In this document: positions 57,973-64,000 of the stretch, one piece after another | Position numbering within the stretch: the stretch's first letter is position 1 | Layout of the letters: each line of letters opens with the position of its first letter | Source: Bacillus suaedaesalsae | GTDB lineage: Bacteria; Bacillota; Bacilli; Bacillales; SA4 | Assembly (NCBI RefSeq): GCF_016890225.1 | Contig: NZ_JAFELM010000012.1 | Coordinates: forward strand, 1 to 64,000 | DNA: 64,000 nucleotides | Direction of reading: 5' to 3' | Notes under the pieces: generated by a model | Seen by the model: the letters and a program-made list of their open reading frames with translations, nothing else | What the model was told of the DNA's origin: nothing | Databases searched by the model: none | Position numbers and translations under genes: made by a program

Positions 57973-59046
57973 ATGAACCAAGAAACTTTGCAGCTTTTTA
58001 AAACATTAACTGAATTACCTGGAGCACCTGGAAACGAACATGCAGTCCGTAAATTTATGAGATCAGAGCTTGAAAAGTACTCAGATGAAATTGTACAAGA
58101 TCGATTAGGTAGCATCTTCGGCCTTAGACGTGGACCTGAAAATGGACCAACAATTATGGTTGCAGGTCACATGGATGAAGTTGGATTCATGGTTACGTCT
58201 ATTACTGAAAATGGAATGCTTCGCTTTCAACCACTTGGAGGTTGGTGGAGCCAAGTATTGCTAGCTCAACGTGTACAGATTATCACTGATAATGGACCAG
58301 TTATTGGCGTAATCGGATCTATTCCTCCACATTTATTAGAGGAATCACAACGTGCAAAGCCAATGGATATAAAGAACATGCTTATTGATATCGGTGCTGA
58401 TGATAAAGAAGATGTACTTCGAATTGGAATTAAGCCAGGTCAACAAATCGTACCACTTTGTGACTTTACGCCAATGGCTAACCCTAAGAAGGTGTTAGGA
58501 AAAGCATGGGATAATCGCTATGGTTGTGGATTATCGATTGAACTGTTAAAAGAGTTGAAGGGTGAAAAACTCCAAAATACTTTGTATTCTGGTGCAACAG
58601 TTCAAGAGGAAGTTGGATTACGTGGTGCACAAACAGCCGCTAATTTAATCCAGCCAGACATTTTCTTTGCACTAGATGCAAGTCCAGCAAACGATATGTC
58701 AGGAGATAAATCTGCATTTGGTCAGCTTGGGAAGGGTGCACTTTTAAGAATTCTTGACCGTACTATGGTGACACATAAAGGTATGAGAGAGTTTATATTA
58801 GATACAGCAGAATCTAATAGCATACCTTATCAATACTTTATTTCACAAGGTGGAACAGATGCAGGACGTGTTCATATTTCAAATGAAGGTGTACCTTCTG
58901 CAGTAATCGGAATCTGCTCAAGATATATTCATACACATGCATCAATCGTCCATGTTGATGATTATGCTGCAGCAAAGGAATTAATTGTGAAACTAGTAAA
59001 GTCTCTTGATCAAACGACTGTTCAAACAATTAGAGACAATGGATAA
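57973..59046 (+). CDS. ytoP: M42-family metallo-aminopeptidase YtoP
   Basis: A 357-residue dinuclear aminopeptidase of the M42 family (glutamyl aminopeptidase/endoglucanase M type). The metal ligands and base are visible: [12 protein letters not shown] (His68), [12 protein letters not shown] (Asp182), [12 protein letters not shown] (Glu pair near 212-213), FALDASPAN (Asp235) and [10 protein letters not shown] (His323). M42 enzymes assemble as 12-subunit tetrahedra in the cytoplasm and trim peptides. AGGGGGAA precedes the ATG. Confidence 0.94.
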   Translation: MNQETLQLFKTLTELPGAPGNEHAVRKFMRSELEKYSDEIVQDRLGSIFGLRRGPENGPTIMVAGHMDEVGFMVTSITENGMLRFQPLGGWWSQVLLAQRVQIITDNGPVIGVIGSIPPHLLEESQRAKPMDIKNMLIDIGADDKEDVLRIGIKPGQQIVPLCDFTPMANPKKVLGKAWDNRYGCGLSIELLKELKGEKLQNTLYSGATVQEEVGLRGAQTAANLIQPDIFFALDASPANDMSGDKSAFGQLGKGALLRILDRTMVTHKGMREFILDTAESNSIPYQYFISQGGTDAGRVHISNEGVPSAVIGICSRYIHTHASIVHVDDYAAAKELIVKLVKSLDQTTVQTIRDNG

Positions 59047-59052
59047 GATCAA

Positions 59053-59078
59053 AAGGGAGCAATCTGCTCTCTTTTTTT
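59053..59078 (+). terminator. ytoP terminator
   Basis: AAGGGAGCA and TGCTCTCTT pair with one G-U around ATC, followed by T6. Confidence 0.75.
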
Positions 59079-59112
59079 ATGGGAAACTGGACTATGAATG
59101 GAGATTGAATAA

Positions 59113-59616
59113 ATGAAAAGCATTGCAATTGGTTCCAAAAATTTTGCAAAGGTTGAAGCGGTTAGAGCGATTTTTAAAAATGATGGAATAGTTAGTGTGT
59201 CAGTTCCGTCAGACGTTTCGGATCAACCCTTTTCTGATGAAGAAACGATGAAAGGAGCACTAAATCGAGCGAACAATGCGTTAAGAGAAGCTAAAACAAC
59301 GATCGGCATTGGCTTAGAAGGTGGAGTACTCCAAATGGAGAACGGAATTTATTTATGCAACTGGGGAGCACTAGTTGATGAGAGCGGTTATTGTGCTGTG
59401 GCAAGTGGTGCCAAAATCAAATTACCTAATGAGATTGGTGAGGAATTGTTAAAGGGTAGAGAGCTTGGACCAATTATGGATGATTTTGCGAAAATGAAAA
59501 ATGTGCGTAAACTAGAAGGTGCAGTTGGAGTTTTAACGAATGGAATAATCAATCGTAAAGAAATGTTTGAACATATCGTGAAGCTTTTAAGAGGACAATA
59601 TGAATTTAATAGATAG
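59113..59616 (+). CDS. DUF84-family inosine/xanthosine triphosphatase-like protein
   Basis: A 167-residue protein of the ITPase-like DUF84 (YjjX) group: IAIGSKNFAKVEAVRAIFKN at the N-terminus, PFSDEETMKGALNRANNALR, then GIGLEGGVLQME and DDFAKMKNVRKLEGAVGVLT. The family hydrolyses non-canonical purine triphosphates (ITP, XTP), so a house-cleaning role is likely. The start is ATG 59113 with a weak GGAG 12 nt upstream. Confidence 0.88.
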   Translation: MKSIAIGSKNFAKVEAVRAIFKNDGIVSVSVPSDVSDQPFSDEETMKGALNRANNALREAKTTIGIGLEGGVLQMENGIYLCNWGALVDESGYCAVASGAKIKLPNEIGEELLKGRELGPIMDDFAKMKNVRKLEGAVGVLTNGIINRKEMFEHIVKLLRGQYEFNR

Positions 59617-59687
59617 TAAATACTAGGCATATCTTCCTATTTCTTCGACAAAAACCGTATTTTTTCTCGAATTTTGTCAATTTTGGG

Positions 59688-59717
59688 TTGTCACACCTTT
59701 TTTAATAAGGTTATTAT
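59688..59717 (+). promoter_or_regulatory. promoter of the lipoprotein gene
   Basis: TTGTCA (59688-59693), 18 nt, then TATTAT (59712-59717), 28 nt before the start codon. Confidence 0.55.
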
Positions 59718-59744
59718 AAAAGAGTGTAAGTTAGGAGGATAAAG

Positions 59745-60239
59745 ATGAGAAAATATAAATCTTTGTTTATATTATTACTTTTATTACTAGTAGGCTGCAC
59801 ATCAATTGATGAGGTTGTAGTTGAGACAAAAGACATAGTAGAAAAAGAGTTTCACGCAGGTGAAAAGGGAGTTAATGTCGAAACAGAAACGTTCTCCTAC
59901 TATAAGCCTACATCAATGGAGATAATAGATAAGGGAACGACGAACATTATCTTAACAGAAGGTAAACAACCATATATCCTTTTCGTCAATACACTTGAGA
60001 AGAAAAATAGTCAAGTAGTCTTCGATTCTTCACAAAAAGATGAAGAGTATCTAGTTCATGAAACATTTGAACATAAAGATTCCTTTGCATTTTTACAAGT
60101 GCTAGAACTTGATAAAAATCTATACGAAGTTACAGTAGGTGTTGGTGGTACGAAGCTAACAACTGAAACGAAAAAGGATAAAATAGTAGATAGTGCAAAA
60201 TTAATGATGCAAATTGCAAATTCTGTTCGTGTTAAATAA
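59745..60239 (+). CDS. predicted lipoprotein, unknown function
   Basis: A 164-residue protein with a lipoprotein signal peptide (MRKYKSLFILLLLLLVGC) whose lipobox LVGC marks Cys18. The mature part is soluble, acidic and beta-rich (TNIILTEGKQPYILFVNTLE, then LQVLELDKNLYEVTVGVGGT). It should sit on the outer face of the membrane. TTAGGAGGAT provides a strong ribosome-binding site. Not recognised beyond the lipobox. A terminator-like hairpin follows. Confidence 0.82.
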   Translation: MRKYKSLFILLLLLLVGCTSIDEVVVETKDIVEKEFHAGEKGVNVETETFSYYKPTSMEIIDKGTTNIILTEGKQPYILFVNTLEKKNSQVVFDSSQKDEEYLVHETFEHKDSFAFLQVLELDKNLYEVTVGVGGTKLTTETKKDKIVDSAKLMMQIANSVRVK

Positions 60240-60313
60240 ACCGACTCTGTATAATAGACTTAAACCTTAAATGAATAGTAAAGGCTAAAATGAAAAACGT
60301 TTGTCATCAGCCT

Positions 60314-60348
60314 AAATAAACCTATTACTATGAGGTTTATTTTTTTTG
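60314..60348 (+). terminator. lipoprotein gene terminator
   Basis: AAATAAACCT (60314-60323) and AGGTTTATTT (60333-60342), followed by more T. Confidence 0.8.
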
Positions 60349-60420
60349 TATTAATACATTAGGATATATATAATAGATGACGGGTAATAAAATCGTTATT
60401 TTAATCTTGGAGGGGTAAAC

Positions 60421-60729
60421 ATGAAAAAACTTGAAAATGTTGAACAATATAAAGAAATCATTCAAGACAAGGTAGTCTTATTATTCTCAGCAGACTGGTG
60501 TCCAGATTGCCGTTTTATTGAACCGTTTTTACCAGAGATAGAAGAAACATATAACGAGTTTACTTTTTATTATGTGAATCGTGATCAATTTATTGATTTG
60601 TGTATTGAATTAGATGTATTTGGTATCCCGAGCTTTATTGCCTATGCAGAAGGTAATGAGCTAGGCAGATTTGTTAGCAAAGACAGAAAAACACAAGATG
60701 AAATTGAACAATTTTTAAACGGTTTGTAA
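60421..60729 (+). CDS. ytpP: thioredoxin-like protein YtpP
   Basis: A 102-residue thioredoxin fold. The redox motif is [10 protein letters not shown] (CPDC rather than CGPC), and the cis-Pro lies in [10 protein letters not shown]. Such atypical CxxC pairs suggest a specialised reductase. GGAGGGG lies 6 nt before the ATG. ytpP, ytpQ and ytpR follow closely in that order, as in B. subtilis, and form one operon. Confidence 0.92.
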   Translation: MKKLENVEQYKEIIQDKVVLLFSADWCPDCRFIEPFLPEIEETYNEFTFYYVNRDQFIDLCIELDVFGIPSFIAYAEGNELGRFVSKDRKTQDEIEQFLNGL

Positions 60730-60759
60730 GATAACCAAAAGCAGAAGGGAGTGTTCTGA

Positions 60760-61566
60760 ATGAAAATGACGAGTAAAAAAATGAAAGAGATACTCGAAGC
60801 AAGATTGAACAATCCTGACTGGAGTATTTATTTTAATGCTAAAGAAGATACATTTCGTGTGACTGATAAACAGATGAATAAAGGGGTAACCGTCTCGTTA
60901 CCAGGAATTATAAGTAAATGGGAAGTCCAAAAAGACGCCGTAATTGATGAAGTTGTTTATTACATAGAAGAGTCATTGCTTGCCTTAAAAAAGGATGATG
61001 GCTTATATGGGCAAGAGAAAAAAGTATTTCCAGTCATCCGTTCCACTTCTTTTGCGACCAAATCACAAGACGGCAAGAAGCTCTTTTACGAAGATCATAC
61101 AGCAGAAACTAGAATTTATTACGCAATTGACTTAGGGAGAACATATAAGTTAATTGATGAAGAAACAATGGAAAGAGAAGGCTGGAAAGCAGAACAAATT
61201 CGAGAAATGGCAACATTTAATCTACGTTCTCTTCCAACTAAAGTGAAAAAAGATACGGTTGCAGATAATCACTTCTATTTCCTTAATTCAAATGATGGGT
61301 ATGATGCTAGTAGAATTTTAAATGAATCCCTATTATCGCAATATGAAAAGGATATGGAAGGAACGATGGCGGTTGCTGTTCCTCACCAAGATGTATTAAT
61401 TATTGCAGACATTCAAAATGAAACTGGCTATGATATTTTAGCACAGATGACGATGAGCTTTTTCTCAAATGGACTTGTTCCTATCACTGCATTATCCTTT
61501 CTATACACGAACGGGGAATTAGAACCGGTCTTCATCTTAGGGAAAAATAAACCAAAGAGAGGTTAA
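60760..61566 (+). CDS. ytpQ: YtpQ (DUF1444/UPF0354 family)
   Basis: A 268-residue soluble protein of the DUF1444 family, recognised from [20 protein letters not shown], then the [10 protein letters not shown] block and the [20 protein letters not shown] region. The family has no established function. GAAGGGAG precedes the ATG. It lies 30 nt after ytpP and 5 nt before ytpR. Confidence 0.9.
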   Translation: MKMTSKKMKEILEARLNNPDWSIYFNAKEDTFRVTDKQMNKGVTVSLPGIISKWEVQKDAVIDEVVYYIEESLLALKKDDGLYGQEKKVFPVIRSTSFATKSQDGKKLFYEDHTAETRIYYAIDLGRTYKLIDEETMEREGWKAEQIREMATFNLRSLPTKVKKDTVADNHFYFLNSNDGYDASRILNESLLSQYEKDMEGTMAVAVPHQDVLIIADIQNETGYDILAQMTMSFFSNGLVPITALSFLYTNGELEPVFILGKNKPKRG

Positions 61567-61571
61567 TAACA

Positions 61572-62180
61572 ATGAATGTATTTTACAATGCAGAGGGTAT
61601 TGGTGATACGTTGATCGTTTCATTAAGAGATAGTGATCGTGATCTAAAACAGTTCAATCGTAAAGGTGACGTAGCTAGAATTTTTAATAAAGAAAATAAC
61701 GAAACAATTGGATTTAATATTTTTAACGCTTCTAGTTATGTGACAATTGAAGAAACAGGAATGGTATCCCTTACTGAAGGGCTAGTAAATGCCATTCAAG
61801 ACATTTTATCGAAAAATGAGTTCCATGAAAAATTAGACGTTGATCTTTCTTCGAAATTTGTTGTTGGTTTTGTGTTGGAGAAAGAAAAACATCCAAACGC
61901 TGATAAATTAAGTGTATGCAAGGTCGATGTTGGTACAGAAACATTACAAATTGTCTGTGGAGCACCGAATGTAGATGCTGGCCAAAAGGTAGTTGTAGCA
62001 AAGGTTGGTGCAGTGATGCCTAGCGGACTTCTCATTAAAGATGCTGAATTAAGAGGCGTTGCATCTTCTGGAATGATCTGCTCTGCACGTGAACTTGACC
62101 TTCCAAATGCTCCGCAAGAAAAAGGAATCCTCGTATTAGGAAATGAGTATGAGGTAGGACAAGAATTTACTAAAAAATAA
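61572..62180 (+). CDS. ytpR: YtpR, tRNA-binding (EMAP/OB-fold) protein
   Basis: A 202-residue protein. The N-terminal half (1-90) is a YtpR-specific domain. The C-terminal half is a tRNA-binding OB-fold like that of the PheRS beta chain N-terminus and MetRS C-terminus ([20 protein letters not shown], then [31 protein letters not shown]). It is likely to bind tRNA without being a synthetase. It is the last gene of the ytpPQR unit. Confidence 0.93.
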   Translation: MNVFYNAEGIGDTLIVSLRDSDRDLKQFNRKGDVARIFNKENNETIGFNIFNASSYVTIEETGMVSLTEGLVNAIQDILSKNEFHEKLDVDLSSKFVVGFVLEKEKHPNADKLSVCKVDVGTETLQIVCGAPNVDAGQKVVVAKVGAVMPSGLLIKDAELRGVASSGMICSARELDLPNAPQEKGILVLGNEYEVGQEFTKK

Positions 62181-62186
62181 TTAGTT

Positions 62187-62218
62187 AAGCCATTAGTTAT
62201 AGGACTAATGGCTTTTTC
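62187..62218 (+). terminator. ytpPQR terminator
   Basis: AAGCCATTAGT (62187-62197) and ACTAATGGCTT (62204-62214) pair perfectly, followed by TTTC. Confidence 0.88.
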
Positions 62219-62307
62219 ATTTCATTACCTTTAATTTATTCCCCAAAATTCAACAATAACTGCTAAAATAGAAAGATACTAGTTTTACATTGAAAGAGTG
62301 GTTTTAC

Positions 62308-64000
62308 ATGTTAAAGTACATTAAAAAGTTTTATTCTTACATAACCGGTGATGAAGAAAAAGATACGAACTCTCAACAAGAACTCCGTAATGTTGTATCT
62401 CATGAAAAAAAGAATTTAAATGAATCAGATATAAAAGCAAGAGTGTCGTATCAATATCCTGAAAGGAATTTTCGCTTCCCATTAATAGCAGATTCAGAAA
62501 TACAACAAAAAGGGAAGAGAAGACCACCGAGACAGCCTGTTGATGAAAAGCCGGTTACAACTGCCACTTCTCATTCAGTTTCTAGGCCAACACCTGTTAA
62601 AAAGAAGGAAATGCCCCGTAAAGTTGAAACAAGTAAAGTCAAAGTTTCTTCTGGACCTTTTAAAGCTACGGATGTACCGTCACCTGTTTACGGTTTCAGA
62701 GAAAGAGTGAATCCTAATCGAGAAAACGAACCAGTTGAGTTTGAACTTCCAGAAACAACAGCAATACCTATTTTCCAACCTGAAGAAAATAAAGAGAATA
62801 CATATTCAAACGAGTATATAAACGATATAAACGAAGATATTTCTGAACCTTATGAAGATGAGATAGAGGAATATGTTGAGGAAATTGGAGAACTGCACCA
62901 ATCATTCCAAACAGTAGTATATGATGAAGTCTCATCAACCATTGAGGAAATGGAAGAAGCGACGTTTTCTTCTCACCCAATGCAAGAAGAATTAAGGGAA
63001 GAAAAGACGCCACCAAGAAAGCCAGTTCCTTTTAATGTTGTTATGTTAAAGCAAGATCGTGAAAGGCTGAACCAAAAGCCAAAGGAAACACAAAAGGAAA
63101 CACCACAACCTAGTGGCTATCAATTTCCTCCACTCCATTACTTAACGTTACCAAAGCACGATGTGTTCACAGATGAACAGTGGTTAGAAGAGCAGAAGGA
63201 CCTATTAGACGTAACACTAGAAAACTTTAATGTAAGAGCAAAAGTCGTGAACGTGACACAAGGTCCATCTGTCACTCGATTCGAAGTACATCCAGAGCCA
63301 GGTGTAAAGGTAAATAAAATTACGAATCTTTCAGATGATATTAAGTTATCTTTATCTGCAAGAGATATTAGAATGGAAGCACCGATACCAGGGAAAAATA
63401 CGATTGGAATCGAAGTGCCAAACAAAGTTAGTAAACCAGTACTGTTAAGTGAAATTATTAATAGTCACGCTTTTCGAAATAACCCTTCTCCGTTAACCGT
63501 TGCGTTAGGATTGGACATCTCGGGAAAACCTATCATTACAGATTTGAAAAAAATGCCCCACGGTTTAATTGCAGGTGCAACTGGTTCAGGGAAAAGTGTA
63601 TGTATTAATGCAATGCTCGTAAGTTTGTTATATAAAGCGTCACCAGATCAAGTAAAACTATTACTAATTGATCCAAAGATGGTTGAGCTAGCTCCTTATA
63701 ATGATATCCCTCATTTAGTCAGCCCTGTTATTACAGATGTGAAGGCAGCTACTGCAGCGTTGAAGTGGGCAGTTGAGGAAATGGAACGACGTTATGAGAG
63801 ATTTGCTCATTCTGGAGTTCGGGATATTAACCGTTACAATGAACTTGTTCGTGAACATAATGAGCCATCAGGTGAAATGCCATTTCTAGTCATTATTATT
63901 GATGAGTTAGCTGACTTAATGATGGTAGCACCAGGTGAAGTAGAGGAATCAATTTGCCGTATTGCTCAAAAGGCGAGAGCGTGCGGAATTCATTTATTAC
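62308..64000 (+). CDS. sftA: DNA translocase SftA (YtpS), N-terminal part; runs off the window
   Basis: The frame is open from ATG 62308 to the end of the window, 564 codons, with no stop. The first about 300 residues are hydrophilic and rich in Glu, Pro and Lys, without the membrane helices of SpoIIIE, which identifies the soluble FtsK-type translocase SftA. The motor core follows: Walker A GATGSGKS at residues 423-430 and Walker [14 protein letters not shown] with Asp532-Glu533. SftA clears chromosome DNA from the division septum. The full protein is about 950 residues in B. subtilis, so the last part, including the gamma domain, lies beyond the window. GAAAGAGTGG precedes the ATG. Confidence 0.95.
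   Translation, partial: MLKYIKKFYSYITGDEEKDTNSQQELRNVVSHEKKNLNESDIKARVSYQYPERNFRFPLIADSEIQQKGKRRPPRQPVDEKPVTTATSHSVSRPTPVKKKEMPRKVETSKVKVSSGPFKATDVPSPVYGFRERVNPNRENEPVEFELPETTAIPIFQPEENKENTYSNEYINDINEDISEPYEDEIEEYVEEIGELHQSFQTVVYDEVSSTIEEMEEATFSSHPMQEELREEKTPPRKPVPFNVVMLKQDRERLNQKPKETQKETPQPSGYQFPPLHYLTLPKHDVFTDEQWLEEQKDLLDVTLENFNVRAKVVNVTQGPSVTRFEVHPEPGVKVNKITNLSDDIKLSLSARDIRMEAPIPGKNTIGIEVPNKVSKPVLLSEIINSHAFRNNPSPLTVALGLDISGKPIITDLKKMPHGLIAGATGSGKSVCINAMLVSLLYKASPDQVKLLLIDPKMVELAPYNDIPHLVSPVITDVKAATAALKWAVEEMERRYERFAHSGVRDINRYNELVREHNEPSGEMPFLVIIIDELADLMMVAPGEVEESICRIAQKARACGIHLL

Noticed and set aside
62321-63425. Several minus-strand open frames (62321-62527, 62768-63016, 63138-63425).
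   Set aside because: All lie antisense to the sftA coding sequence, which is open through the end of the window and carries the FtsK motor motifs.

Overview
This window is a low-GC Gram-positive chromosome segment from a Bacillus-type organism (Bacillaceae). From about 11.4 kb onward the gene content and order closely follow the ytj-ytp region of Bacillus subtilis: yidD/ytjA, luxS, dps, ytkD, ytlACD, ytmA-ytmB, pckA, metK, ytoA, ytpA-ytpB, ytqB-ytqA, ytzC, yttB, leuS, ytwF, ytfP, ytgP, ytzG, ytzE, pepV/ytjP, ytkP, ytlP, a ytlQ-like gene, amyX, ytmP, ytzH, trmB, ytnP, ytzB, ytoP, ytpP, ytpQ, ytpR and ytpS/sftA. It is not B. subtilis itself: insertions and losses break the order, and the left end is accessory DNA. 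There are no rRNA or tRNA genes and no CRISPR array.

The left end (1 to about 11 kb) is an accessory zone. It holds two IS110-family elements. One has an intact transposase; the other is stopped by a single amber codon. Both carry a structured non-coding segment in the place expected for a bridge RNA. Around them lie small membrane proteins, two distant CBO0543-like membrane proteins, a decayed zinc-binding lipoprotein gene, degenerate copies of a short interspersed repeat and a 112-nt imperfect palindrome. The most interesting unit is at 5.9-8.25 kb: an ECF sigma factor behind its own ECF-type promoter, a small PadR-like winged-helix protein, and a SEDS (FtsW/RodA-type) glycosyltransferase carrying an extra N-terminal HAAS-like domain. 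The last two genes overlap translationally. This looks like an envelope-stress regulon whose sigma factor may be controlled by a cell-wall polymerase.

The conserved backbone (11-64 kb) is mostly housekeeping. It includes sulfur and methionine metabolism (metK behind a SAM-I riboswitch, luxS, a cysteine synthase homologue), gluconeogenesis (pckA with a CcpN-like operator), tRNA charging and modification (leuS behind a T-box, ytqA/ytqB, trmB, ytpR), rRNA pseudouridylation (ytzG) and stress protection (dps behind a SigB-type promoter, ytkD, ytpP). It also includes cell wall and chromosome functions (ytgP/MurJ-like flippase, SftA translocase), peptide breakdown (pepV, ytoP), pullulanase (amyX), quorum quenching (ytnP) and sesquarterpene synthesis (ytpB). 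Most transcription units end in clear intrinsic terminators, many of them shared by convergent genes.

Three intergenic regions carry arrays of short degenerate boxes spaced at about two DNA helical turns. One flanks a NERD-domain gene inserted between ytzC and yttB, one lies upstream of ytgP (CGCCA boxes every 20-21 bp), and one lies upstream of ytmP (TCCTACT boxes every 18-19 bp). I know of no assigned function for these arrays. All functional calls rest on reading protein motifs and gene order; no database search was run.
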